A stretch of 54,709 bases of DNA, taken from positions 1 through 54,709 of the forward strand of contig ML210345.1 in NCBI GenBank assembly GCA_004369085.1, given 5' to 3'. This document shows positions 8,141 to 20,200 of the stretch, piece by piece. Source of the stretch: Coprinopsis marcescibilis (Eukaryota; Basidiomycota; Agaricomycetes; Agaricales; Psathyrellaceae). The notes below the pieces were generated by a model. The model worked only from the letters and a program-made list of their open reading frames with translations. It was not told the DNA's origin and did not search any database. Made by a program: the position numbers and the translations under genes. Every line of letters starts with the position of its first letter. Positions within the stretch are counted from its first letter, which is position 1.

Positions 8141-11100
8141 ATGGATAAGGTATTGGTTATTAGCCTTTGTTGAGCGTTCTGTCGCTCACTGATCCCGCTG
8201 AACTGCATTTTGACCAACCGCCGGTCACTCAAATCTAGCTGCGCGCCAAGGTTGAACGTTGGAGGCTAGGGGAAAGCAGTCGAGGATCTAGGAAGGTAGG
8301 TTCGGCGCAGAGAGATGGTAAGGCATAGTGTGCTCCTTGTAATCCTATCTATTCAAGGAGCTCATTAATTTTGCCGTAGATTCCAGCACTCGCGACGTAT
8401 CTACTTGGGTATCACTACCGGTCGCGGAGATGACAGGGTCCAGTGGTGAAGGCACGGCCTCTGCTGCTGGTATCCATACAGACGTACTTACTAACCCTGG
8501 TTTGCAGTGATCAATCCCACTCGTAATGTCATGCCAGACGTTTTAAATGCCACTATACACGGCTCTCATCTGCAGAAAGCGGAACGAATTGACAACACCT
8601 ACAATTTCTGTAAGTCAATTTCCTATCGCAATGGCAAGTGAATGACCGACACTTGTGTGTGTCACTAGATGGAGAAACCGATGCCAATCAGGTCCTACAA
8701 CTGCTCGGGAACCCCAAGGGATGCGCCTGGGACCCTTCACGCACCTGCTTGGATGGTACCCGCCTTATCCACATCGATGCTGTTCTATCGTGGGCCACTT
8801 CGCTCGAGGTGGAACCCGCCACCTCGGGAGCTCGAATCCTGCTCGTTCCAGGTCCTGCCGGAAGCGGAAAATCGGCCCTGGCGCACACGATCTGCGAGCG
8901 GCTGGACCAAAAAGGGCTCCTTGTGTGCTCAGTCTTCTTCGACAACACAGGCCAACAGCCAACTGCAGAAGACTTCACAGTGGCGCTCATTCTGGGCCTC
9001 TCTTCCATCAACGATTCTGTCAAGCAGGCCATCGCGGAAATCATCGTTGAAAATCGGACCTTGGCATCAGCGTCAGCACCGCGTCAACTCAAGGACGTCA
9101 TCCTCCCTATCATGCCCAAGCTGCCTGCAAACCGCAATTTTGTTATTGGCATTGATGCTCTGGACGAGCAGCCGAACCCTGCCACACTTCAACTGCTGCA
9201 AGAACATGTCCCCCGCCTTCCTTCGACTTTTCGATTCGTTCTCACCACCCGTCCCGCCCGCCAAGTAATGCAATATCTGGAGAATCGACCCCATATCATA
9301 TCTTTTCCCCATCGTCTGGCCGGTGATAACAGCAACACCGACGTCAAGACATATATCACATTCCGGCTCTACAAGACGAACTACTCCGATACCATCTCTA
9401 ATGGACTGTTGGTCGCGTTCATCGCCAAATCAGAGGGATTATTCCTGTGGGCCGAAACCGTCCTCAACCACATCGACAACGCCTTCAACCACGCCGCGGA
9501 ATTGTCAGATATCATAGCGGGTGCAAGCAGCTACTGGACAGAGGCGGAAACGGCCGTTGTGAAGTTGGAAAGGCTGTACGAGCACATCCTGTCAAAGCTG
9601 GAGTGGAAGGATTGTAGGTTCGTGGAGAAGTACAACATCGTTGTGGGGGCGCTCGTTACACTGCAGGAGCCACTTTCGCGACGTGGGCTGGCTGGAATGT
9701 ATTCCCCCGACAGAATCACTGAAGATGACATCCATGGGATCTGCATGCTCATCCGACCTTTGCTTCAGAACTACTCCGTGGACGACCCGACACAGCCGAT
9801 ACACCTGCTTCATCTTTCTGTTCGGGAGTATTTGGTTCAGCGTGCCCCGCAGCCTTTCCGAACCGACTCCGAGGTCCACCATAACAGCCTGACACGACTA
9901 TGCCTTCTTGCTATCCGACGAGAACTCACAGCGGAGAATGTGCCAATTCTTGGATATTTGGATGGGGATTGGGCTTGGGATCCAGCAGAGAAAGGTCGAA
10001 AGATCCCAGTTCTTCTGCGAACATCGCATACTGAGCCGCTTTGGTACTCAATCCAACATTTTGATACACATTGGCGCTCTCTGGGGGAGGAGGAGGACCA
10101 AGAACTTACCACCCTCCTTCATAAGATTGTGGTGGAGAATCCTCGGCCCCTCCTTGAGGTCGTTGCTTCGACGAGATCCATGATAGACATCGTCTCCTTG
10201 CAATGCAAAGCTTTGGTAAGCCACTTCAAGTACTACCACAGTCGCTGGACATACTCAACGCCTCTCCAGCCACGTGGTCCCCTGAGTCTCACACTTGCAA
10301 GATGGACGGCAAAGATTTACGTCTCCCTGGCCCGGTGTTTGAGGTCTGAAGATCAGCACATAGAGGCTCTTCCTCTACTCCAGGAGGCAGTCGAGCTGTA
10401 CGCTCCATACAAAGACGAATATTCAGACTTTGCGGTGGCACTGGAATTTGCCACAGGTCTGACTTGGTTGGGAGGGTGTTTATGCTCTCTTGATCATGCA
10501 GAGGATGCCAGCCCTCACGTTGAAGAAGCCCTGACCATTTCCCGCCAGCTGGCACTGACACATGCAGACGAAGCTCGACTAGCCTTGGCCCACTCAATGC
10601 AGATAAAAGGCTTTGCGCTGGATCAGATGAAGCGATACGACGAAGCCTGCGAAAATGACATCCAGGTGCTGGACCTGTTTCGACAATTGGTACTTCATCA
10701 GCCAGAGAAATTTCACCGTTGGATGTGTGCGACATTGCGGAAGTTAGCATGGAGCCTTCGCAGGTGCAACAGATACGAAGAGGCTGTGGTTGTTATCCAG
10801 GAGGAGATTGGGTATCGGCGAGAAATCACAGAGCATGAACCGGAAACTAAGGTGGATCTTGCCGATTCACTCCAAAGACACGCGATTCATCTTCGAGACG
10901 CGAAGAGAACATCGGAGGCGTGCGAGACAGCACGAGAGGCATTGGAGATACGACGTGCACTTGCAGGTCAGGACCCCAAGAAACACAACGCAAGTCTTGC
11001 AAACTCCTTGCGCGGTTTGGCCGCCGTTCTCAATCTCTGTAGTCAGGATGCAGAGGTTATTCCACTCTCGTACGAGGCCATTGAAATTCATCGGCAGCTG

Positions 11101-12105
11101 GTGGCGAACGACCCATCCACATTCGAGCCCGTTCTTTCCCAATCCCTCCATAATTATGCACTATATCTCGACAAAGTTGGAAGGACACCCGAGGCATTTG
11201 AATACGGCCGGGAAGCAGTGGAGATACGACGTCGACTCGCGCACAACGACCCCGTGAAATACAATGCAGGTCTTGGTCAATCCTTGCACATTTTGGCTTG
11301 GCATCTCAATCTCTGTGGTCGGGTTGCCGAGGCTATTCTATTCTCGTACGAGGCCATTGAAGTTCGTCGGCAGCTGGTTGCAAACGACCCTTCCACATTC
11401 CAGCCCGACCTTTCCTACTCCCTCCATAATTGTGCACTATATCTCGAAAAAGTTGGAAGGACAGCTGAGGCGGTTGAATACAGCCAGGAGGCGGTGGAGA
11501 TACAACGTCGACTCGCACACAGCAACCCCAAGAAACACAATGCAGGTCTTGCAAACTCCTTGCACATTTTGGCCTGGCATCTCAATCTCTGTAGTCGGGA
11601 TGCAGAGGCTATCCCGTTTTTGTACGAGGCCATTGAAATTCGTCGGCAGCTGGTGGCCAACGACCCTTCCACATTTCAGCCCAACCTTTCCCAATCCCTC
11701 CAAAATTATGCACTATATCTCAAAAACGTTGGAAGGACAGCTGAGGCGGTTGAATTTGGCCAGGAGGCGGTGGAGATACAGCGTCGACTCGCGCACAATG
11801 ACCCCGGGAAATACAACGCAGGTCTTGGTCACTCCTTGTATAACTTGGCGGCCCATCTCTATCTTTGTGGTTCGGTCGCTGAGGCTATCCCATTCTCGTA
11901 CGAGGCCGTTGAAATTCGTCGGCAGCTGGTTGGAAGCAGCCCTTCCACATTCGAGCCTGATCTTTTCCGATCCCTCAGTAACCATGCGATATATTTCAAC
12001 AACATCGGAAGGACAGCGGAGGCGAGTGAATACAGCCAGCAAGCAGGGCAGATACAATGTCCACTTGCTACTAACAACCCCAAGGAAATAGATCTTCCAC
12101 CATAG
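8141..12105 (+). CDS. NACHT-TPR NLR-like (STAND) protein, gene B
   Basis: This is a signal-transducing NTPase of the fungal NLR type. Such proteins are thought to act in non-self recognition or programmed cell death, but no function is proven here. The model has six exons: 8141-8149, 8239-8317, 8380-8469, 8508-8609, 8669-10215 and 10270-12105. All phases agree and give 1220 aa. The start MDK-LRAKV..W is conserved in gene C. Residues about 1-95 form a variable leader that ends in an N/H/S-rich motif (NATIHGSH...NTYNFYG). The P-loop GPAGSGKS is at about 155-162, Walker B (VIGIDALDE) at about 252-260, and the sensor segment LTTRPARQ follows. From about residue 610 come TPRs with four 92-aa units. 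Exon 3 (30 aa) is absent from gene C. The last intron (10216-10269) has no stop and is a multiple of three, so its retention would give a 1238-aa form. Confidence 0.9.
10967..12060 (+). repeat. Four 276-bp TPR units in gene B
   Basis: The motif ctcaatctctgt occurs at 11305 and again at 11581, exactly 276 bp apart, and the neighbouring units keep the same period. Each unit encodes two TPRs. The units are more alike at fixed positions (ANDPSTF, GRTAEAVEY, QEAVEI.RRLAH) than the more divergent TPR block before them. This suggests recent unit duplication or gene conversion. Confidence 0.85.
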
Positions 12106-12664
12106 CGGGTGTGTTTGCCTATATATAGCCTACTACTAATTATAGTATCTCTCGTTTCGCGCATCTTGACTCGCGCTATGTTTGCCAGGCTTAGATATCA
12201 AGTATTACTTATGTGCAGTTGAATCAAATAGCTTTAGCATTCGCCACAGTGTTCTTCCCGGTCTTCAATCCCTCCTTCAATGTCAATCACTCCAAAAACA
12301 CGATCCAAGTCCTCCGCAAGCCGGGTAACCTGGGACTTGACGCTCAGACAACCGAACCCCATTGTCTTACCCCAATAGATCATGGATCAGTACTGCAGAC
12401 ACTCGGAGCCCTAACCAACATCTGCGAACATTGCACCTTACTGGTCTAGCCGTCTATCCCTCATTGTCGCACCCCCACACCCCGCACCAAAAAAAAAAAA
12501 GAAGAAAATCAAAAATCAAGAGAAGGAACGTAATCCACAGAAATGCACCTATGTATTTAAACCCAAACCAAATAATATAACAAAGCGAGTGAGTGTGAGT
12601 GAATGAGTGGCGGATGGGGACGGAACGGATGGATTTCATATCCCACGAACGTACTAACGCATGG
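12106..12664. other. Spacer downstream of gene B
   Basis: This is the stretch between the gene B stop and the duplicated PIP5K flank. Apart from an A-rich run near 12489-12504 I see no feature. Only the first few dozen bases resemble the 3' flanks of copies A and C. Confidence 0.5.
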
Positions 12665-13700
12665 GAAGTACCGTGCATGCATGTTGTCTATAAGACTTGA
12701 CTAACCAACTAATAATAATACTATAAAGGAAAAGGAAAAGTCAAAAGAAGGTAAAAAAAAAAAAGTCAAAAGTCAAAGCCAAAGCCACTTAAAGATAAAG
12801 AAAAAGGATAAAAACATCAAACGAGCGTGCGTAGATAGATTACTAGTAAACAGAGAATGAGAATCCAGACCCAGGACGTAGATAAGATAAAAAACCGAAA
12901 CAAGGAATGTGGTAGTAGATATATATAAAAGTCGGGCAATCAGTCTGAGTCGACCCATCAGGGTGGGACGGAACAAGGAACGAATGAGTAGGGCATCAAC
13001 AACGAGGGAGGGGCAGTATGGTAGGAGGGGGATGAAAGACGAGAGTCCAAGACGGAATCTTCCGCGTCGTCGTCATCGGGAGCGCATGTACGAGAATGGT
13101 CCTTGACGACCAGAAGGAATATGGAGAGTGACTTTGAGGTGTAGAAACAGTTCGAGGAAGAGCACGACGGGAGGGTTTAGAAGAGTGGGACGACGAGCAC
13201 GATGGGAAGAGTGAAGCAAGACCCAAACGACGACGACGATGGAAAAGAACCATCACCAATAGACGCCCAAACCGCCACAGGAACAAGCAACCAACGCCGC
13301 AAATGATATTCGAAATCAACAAATCACGTAAGGATCACGGCGTCCAAATTCCGATCCAGTCATTCCACTGCAAGGCACAGGCACCATGTCCGAACCCAGC
13401 GCTGAGCGCCGAGTCTTCCAGAGTCCGGACTAGGCGGCGCACGCGCATCCCCGTCCTTGCGGCTACAAACCACCCACTCCACCACCGCAGTCTAAACCTT
13501 AAATCCCAGATACCAACCAAGCACACTCCGCATGCTGCATAAGCGATGAAAAGGCACGGAACGCGTGTCGACGGCTGCGGTGATGAAGGAGGGGTGGGGA
13601 GACGGGTATCCGAGGCCGCGTAGGAAAGGCGAGGCTAGGCCGCACAGTCAGGTGAGCAACAGCACCAGTACCGGGTGGCAAGGTAAGAAAGAATGACATG
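12665..13700. repeat. Segmental duplication of the PIP5K 3' flank, copy 2 (likely original position)
   Basis: This is collinear with 6000-7105 (see that entry). It lies directly downstream of the PIP5K stop codon (13951, minus strand) and so probably includes the 3' untranslated or downstream region of that gene. That makes it the more likely source of the duplication. It differs from copy 1 by many small indels, including a 30-40 bp extra block near 12945-12975. Confidence 0.85.
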
Positions 13701-13950
13701 AAGCGTGGCTGGGTGGGTGTAGAGCTGGGGGGCTAGGCAATGCAGTGCATGAATGAACGATGGATGGAACGATGGATGGTAGGCGGATGGTAGACGGATG
13801 ATAGCTGATAGTCGGGGTCGTGAAGTCGTAATGTCGGATCGAGGTGGATAGACACTGTTGGCGTAAAAAAGGGAGGGCAGAAGATCGAAAGAACAGCAAA
13901 AAAAGGGTCAGAGCAGAGGGTCGTCGTCAATAGGAAGTAATCATGCTCCG

Positions 13951-16134
13951 CTATGTAAACTTGGCCCCTCCCTCGCCTCCCCTCATGATCGCCCTCATAA
14001 ACGAAAAGAACCGATCGCCATACTCGCTAGGCGGTACCGGACTGATCTTGCGCTAAAATCCAAAAATTATCAGTAAAATACCGCATACACGCACATCCCA
14101 CTTACCCGATCATCTTTCAGCCCTTTCCAAAAGTGCTCCATCTTCTTCACAACGCCGTACGGCGTGAGGATATCGATGACGCCGAGATAATATATCGTAT
14201 CCAGCGGATCGTTTTTCTCATCCGTCGCCCGTAGCCCGCCTTCATCCTGATAAAAGATAAAATGGTGCTTATCGACACTATCCTCTTCCGGCAGATGTAT
14301 CGATGAATCGTTGCCTATCCGCTTAGGATCAGACGACCGCATCGCCCGTCGCATCGCAATTGCCTCTGGAGACTTGATTCCCCCCTTCGACGTCAACGAT
14401 TTCGCCCTGCTCCGCGGCGAGACCGGTATATCAGGCTACACCCAACCATTCAGCACAAAGCAGAGCAAAAGCACGCATATAACAACATACCGAAAACACT
14501 TTGAGCGTATTCTTCCGCACATTCTCCCGGTTCCCCCTCTGCATGCTGTGGATCCCAACCAGCAGACTATAGTCCATCACCGACACGCTTTTCAAGAATT
14601 CTGAATCCCTCCGCAGCTGCTCGATCAGCAACGCCCGCTTCTCCGGCCCAAGCTCCAGCATCTTGCCCCTGTTGACCCAGTTCATGTCCTTCAACACCGC
14701 TCGCGGGTTCACAGCAGCTTTGTCCTCGGGGTACTCCCGCCCCACCGTGCTGCCCTTGAGATCAAACGTCTCGTGTATATCCTTGTGCGGCGGGAACAAA
14801 TTGTTCATGATCACGAAATGGATCTTCCTCCCCCTCGGAAGCTTGACGCGGTGCAGGCCGTAAAACCGACTGAGCAACGTATGTGGGTTGTCCTTGACGT
14901 GTTCATAGTACCCTTTGAGGATCCCCAGCAGGAATTTGTGCTCGCTATGCCGAATAGTCTTGATGATAAACCGATAGTCGCGTGAAAAGTAGAAAAAGCT
15001 GCCCGACTTTCCAGGTGAGCCGAGTTCCGACAGAATGTATTTGGATGTGAGGGAGAGGAGGTAGTCGGCTGGGTCTATAGTGAAATGGTCTTCTCGTAGG
15101 GTGCGAAAGACCCACGGGGCGTAATCCTTGAACTTGAAATCGTATTTTGCAGAAGGCGTCAGTTCGTTCCCGACAATGTCGAAACTGAATTTATGTCGTG
15201 CGGAAAAGTCTAGATCCGTGAGAGGTCGTTTAATCTTTGCTTGACACCGGGATACACCGATTCTAATGCCTGTCAACATGTTGTACATCAACACATAGTT
15301 GACGTGGTCCTCCCCGATCAGGTTGCCCACTAGGGGCCTCTCTGAAAAGTCCTCTTTGGAAGCTTTGGAAGTCTGCCGGGTGAGAGCCTCTTCTGCATCC
15401 TTTTGCTGCTGCTTGAACCGCTTCGACATGCGTTCCCTGCGGATCTGGTCTGCGTGGTGCTCGATGTCCGAGGCCAGCTCGCCAACGCCGTCAGCCATAT
15501 TGAGCGACACAGACGCATCGTCCAACGCAAACGAATGCCCTTTGTTATGCGTGCTCGAGAACCTGCGTTGACGGGAGCCCGAGGGGGTCGAGCCGGTGGT
15601 GTTCCGCCGTGTCGGCCGCTCGGTCTGGAGGAAGGCTGAGGGGGGCGGAGGGGCGAGGGACTGCTGTTGCGAGGACTTGAGCGGGGGCGGGATGTCGGGC
15701 GAGTGCTCGGTGGAGCTCGGGATGTCCGGCCGTATGTCGGTCGACACTTTCAGATTAGGAGGGGATTGAAACAGGGACTCGTCGACACTGGCGGGCGGCG
15801 ACGGGGGAGGTGGGCCAACGCGCATGGATGTCTCCTGGCTTGCACGGCGGCGAAAGCCCTCGATGGTCTGCTCAACGGTGTCCTCCCGGGTGACGGTGAC
15901 AACATGGACGTCGGCGGCGCTGGCCGATATGTTTGTGTAGATTGTGTCTGGCTCTTTGCCGATTGGACTGGTTACGGTGTGCACTGAGGATGTGGGTGAG
16001 GCGAGGCTAGGGGCTGTCTTGAAGGATGCCGCAGAGGATGGCACGGCAGAGAGGTAGCTTGAGCGGTGAGGAGATGTCGCGGACATCGGCGAGGGCGTCC
16101 GTTGGTAGTAGAGTGGAATGCCTGTGGCCGCCAT
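13951..16134 (-). CDS. Phosphatidylinositol-4-phosphate 5-kinase (type I PIPK, Mss4-like)
   Basis: This enzyme phosphorylates PI4P at the 5-hydroxyl to make PI(4,5)P2 at the plasma membrane and controls actin and endocytosis. The three exons are 16134-14491, 14435-14106 and 14052-13951, giving 691 aa. The first 250 residues are Ser/Pro-rich and low complexity. The kinase core then starts around GNLIGEDHVNY and shows the nucleotide loop (SGSFFYFSRDYRFIIKT), IMNNLF, DLKGSTVGR, the catalytic VMDYSLLVGIH, and IDILTPYGVVKKMEHFWK, the last being typical of type I activation-loop sequence. A linker of about 70 residues is inserted between the HSMQ segment and the DTIYYLGVIDIL strand. The C-terminal exon KISPVPPSEYGDRF is standard for the family. 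It is single copy in the window and sits between the inverted NACHT-TPR genes B and C. Confidence 0.95.
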
Positions 16135-17298
16135 CGTCAAGAACCAGCCCAGTCACTGTGCAACCAAACCACAGACAAAATATCTTGGCAACACCCTGGT
16201 GGCGGTGCCAAATTCTCACGTGGCCTCGACCATCAATGTCACCGGCGACCAACGATCATTATTCAAGAGTCCATGATGATAACGATTGAATTGAATACGA
16301 AATTCCAATACAAAATACGATATACCCAACCTCGTCTCGAGCACCTTTCCTGCGTCCTGAGCAAGCAATATCCAGTCAGCACAGGTTTAAATCACGGCAT
16401 TATCCACTGCAACTTCCCTCACGCGTCATCGAGGCTCCGAGTCTTCTTCTTCAGTCATCCTACGCATGGCATCTCAGGTTCTTTCACGTCATGTTCAGAA
16501 TCTATATTCACCCCCACCTTCCATCACGCCTCAAAAAAAGCCAGCATGAAGAGAGAGAACAGGTAATGTATGACTTTATTCGTACTGCTTAACCTCACCT
16601 CTAAGCTTCGAGCTTAACTCCACATGAGCCTTAAAGACGATATCGGAGCACCCGGCGCTCCTATTCTGGAAGGTCCTGGTCTCTACGCACAGGGAAGTCA
16701 AAACTCATGCATCTGCCAGGACATACCTCCATGCATCGCACGAGATATCTGGGAGAGACTCGGATGTTTGGTTCAGGGTTAGGTCTGACCATCTATTGGG
16801 AGGCCGAAAGTTTGGTTTCTGGGTCGATATGAAATCTCGACAAACACATTCCTCGTTGCCAGTGTCTGCCCGTTCATGTACTTCGCTAAGATTCAGATAT
16901 TCAGAAGGCAACGACGCGCATGATAAACTAACCTATCCACGCGAGATGGGTATGCTTATTCTATGACCAGCGTTAGCCTTTGGCCTCCGACCCCGGCAAC
17001 CCGGCGCTTGCTGATCTACAGTGCCAAACTCCCACTTGGGCGTCACAGTCTATGCCCCCTCCTCATTTATACCTCGTCCGACACATCACCAAGCCTGAGT
17101 AATTTGGAAAAATTAAGAGGAGGTACATAGTGCGAGGCAAAGGCGTCATGAAAGGAGAGATAGAAGTAAAAAATGCATATATGAGATTTCGTATCGATCA
17201 ATGTCCGTAGAGAATCGAGTGAGAGTAGGAACATAAAGAGGCGCCCATGGTAGCAAGATAGAGAAAGGCGCGAAACGGGAGTTCAGCAAACACAGGCG
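16135..17298. other. Spacer between PIP5K and gene C
   Basis: The right half (about 16940-17298) is the 3' flank of gene C and matches the flank of copy A. The left half would contain the PIP5K promoter and 5' untranslated region. I see no gene or recognisable control element in it. Confidence 0.55.
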
Positions 17299-20200
17299 CT
17301 ATAGTACGGGATCTGGTTCCTCGGGGCTGCTCTGCGCGATTCGACGTTTTATCTCTCCAGCTTCTTGACTGAATTCAGCTACCTCAGCTGTCCTTCCAAT
17401 CGCTTCGAGATATATTCCATGATCCTGGAGGGAGTCGGAAAGTAAGGGCAATATGGAAGGGTCATTTGCAGCCAGTTGCCGGTACATTGCAATGGCCTCG
17501 CACGAGAATGGGATAGCCTCGGCAGCCCGACCACAGTCATTGAGATGGATGGCCAAACAGCTCAAGGAATCTGCAAGGCCTGGATTGTATTTTCCGGGGT
17601 CGTTGTCCACGAGTCGACGTCGTATATCCACCGCTTCCTGGCAGCATTCAACCGCCTCAGCCGACCTTCCAATTTCATCGAGATACAATGAATGGTTACG
17701 GAGGGAGCTGGAAAGTCCGGGCTCGAATGTGGAAGGGTCGTTTGCACCCAGTTGCCGATAAATTGCAATGGCCTCGCACGAGAATGGGATAGCCCCGGCA
17801 GCCCGACCACAGTTATCGAGATAGACGGCCAGATTGGTCAAGGAACTTGCAAGGTCTAGATTGTATTTTCCGGGGTTGCTGTCCACGAGTCGACGTAGTA
17901 TATCCACCGCTTCCTGGCAGTGTTCAACCGCCTCAGCTGTCCTTCCAATTTTATCAAGATATATTGAATGGTTATGGAGAGAGCTGGAAAGTCTGGGCTC
18001 GAATGTGGAAGGGTCGTTTGTACCCAGTTGCCGATAAATTGCAATGGCCTCGCACGAGAATGGGATAGCCTCGGCAGCCCGACCACAGTTATCGAGATGC
18101 ATGGCCAAACTGTTCAAGGAAATTGCGAGGTCTGGATTGTATTTTCCGGGGTCGTTGTCCACGAGTCGACGTCGCATATCCACCGCTTCCTGACAGTATT
18201 CAACCGCCTCAGCCGACCTTCCAATGTTATGGAGACATAATGAATGGTTATGGAGGGCATCGGAAAGTCTGAGCTCGCATGTGGAAAGGTCATTTGCAGC
18301 CAACTGCCGGTACAGTGCAATGGCCTCGCAAGAGAATGGGATAGCCTCGGCTTCCCGACCATAGTTACTGAGATAGGAGGTCAAATAGGCCAAGGAGTCC
18401 GCAAGATGTGAGTGGTTTGACTTGGGGTCCTCACCTGCAAGCGCACTTCGGATCTCCGATGCCTCTTGTGCCGCCTCGCACGAGTCCGGTGAGCTCTTCG
18501 CGGCGCAAAGATGCATCGCGTCTCTTTGCAGCGAATCGGCAAGATCCGCCCTAGTGTCCAGTGAATGCTTTATCGTTTTCCGACTATATTCAACATCCTC
18601 CAGTGCGACGATGACAGCCTCTTCGTGTTTGTTGCACTTTTCAAGGCTCCAGGCTAATTTTCGCAATGCCCAAGCCAACGGAAGCTGAAATTTCTCTGGC
18701 TGATCAACTGACAATTGTCGATACAGCTCCACCACCTCGATCTCAACCTCGCATGCTTCGTCGTGCCGTCCTATCTCAGACAATAAATCACCCTTTGTCC
18801 CCAGGGAGTGGACCAAGGCCGGGCGAGCTTCGCGTGTATGTGTCAGTGCCAGTTGACGGGAGATGGCTAGGGCTTCTTCGACACGGGGAAGGGCTTCCTC
18901 TACACGATCTTTATCCCATAGACAATCCCCCAAAAAAGCCAAACTTGTGGCAAATTCGAGTGCCACCGCAAAGTCTAGACATTTCGCTGGATTGTATGGA
19001 GCATATAGCTCAACTGCCTCCTGGAATAGAGGGAGAGCCTCCATTCTGCGATTTTGACCCAGCAAAAAGGCGGCCAGTGAGATGTAAATCTTTGCCATGC
19101 ACCTTGCCTGGGCAAGACTTGTAGAACTATGTGGCTAGCAAGGAGTTGAGGTGATGCAGAGAATGTAGGAGAGTATCAGAAGCGGCTTACCAGAACTTTG
19201 CGTTGAAATGAGACAATGTCTATCATGGATCTCGTTGAAGCAACAACCTCTAGGATGGGCCGAGGATTCTCCACCACAATCTCATGAATGAGCGTGGTAA
19301 GTTTTTTGTTGCCCTTCTCCCTGACGAAGTCCCAGTGTGCATCAAAGTGTTGAATTGAGTACCAAAGGGGCTCCTGGAACGAGTAACGCAGAAGGACCGG
19401 GATCTCTGGACGTTTCTCTGGGAGATCCCAAACCCAATCCCCGTCCGAATATCCAAGAATGGGCACATTCTCCGCTGTGAGTTCTCGTCGGATAGTAAGA
19501 AGGCATAGTCGTGTCAGGCTGTCATGGTGGACCTCGGAGTCGATTCGGAAATGCTGCGGGGCACGCTGAACCAAATACTCCTGAACGGATAGATGAAGCA
19601 GGTGTATCGGCTGTGTTGGGTCGTCCACGCAGTAGTTTTGAAGCAAAGGTCGAATGAGCATGCAGATCCCATGGACGTCATCCTCCGTGATTCCGTCAGG
19701 GGAATACAAGGCAGCCAACCCGCGCCGCGAAAGTGGCTCCCGCACTGTAACGAGTGCCCCCACCACGATGTTGTACTTCTCCACGAACCTACGATCCTTC
19801 CACTCCAGCTTCGACAGGATGTGCTCGTACAGCCTTTCCAACTTCACAACGGCCGTTTCCGCCTCTGTCCAGTAGCTGCTTGCACCCGCTATGATGTCTG
19901 CCAATTCAGCGGCGTGGTTGAAGGCGTTGTCAATGTGATTGAGGACGGTTTCGGCCCATAGGAACAATCCCTCTGCTTTAGCAACGAACGCGGCAAGGAG
20001 TCCGTCAGAAATGGAATCCGAGTAGTTCGTATTGGAGAGCCGGAAGGTGATATATAACTTGACATCAGTATTGCTGATATCACCGACCAGACAGTGGGGA
20101 AAAGATATGATATGGGGTCGAGTCTCCAGATATTGCATTACCTGTCGGGCGGGGCGGGTGGTGAGAATGAATCGAAAAGTCGAAGGAAGGCGGGGGACAT

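Noticed and set aside
8430..8469. ATG at 8430 as the gene B start
   Set aside because: The exon is open upstream to 8380 and connects in phase to the LRAKV exon and the ATGGATAAG start that is also present in gene C.
10289..10750. 153-codon antisense frame inside gene B
   Set aside because: It is a shadow of the TPR coding strand; an equivalent shadow occurs at 18666-19124 antisense to gene C.
8638..12105. Single-exon 1155-aa reading of gene B starting at 8638
   Set aside because: The first codons lie in an intron (8610-8668). Splicing joins NTYNF to YGETDANQ, conserved in gene C, and upstream exons with a shared start codon exist.
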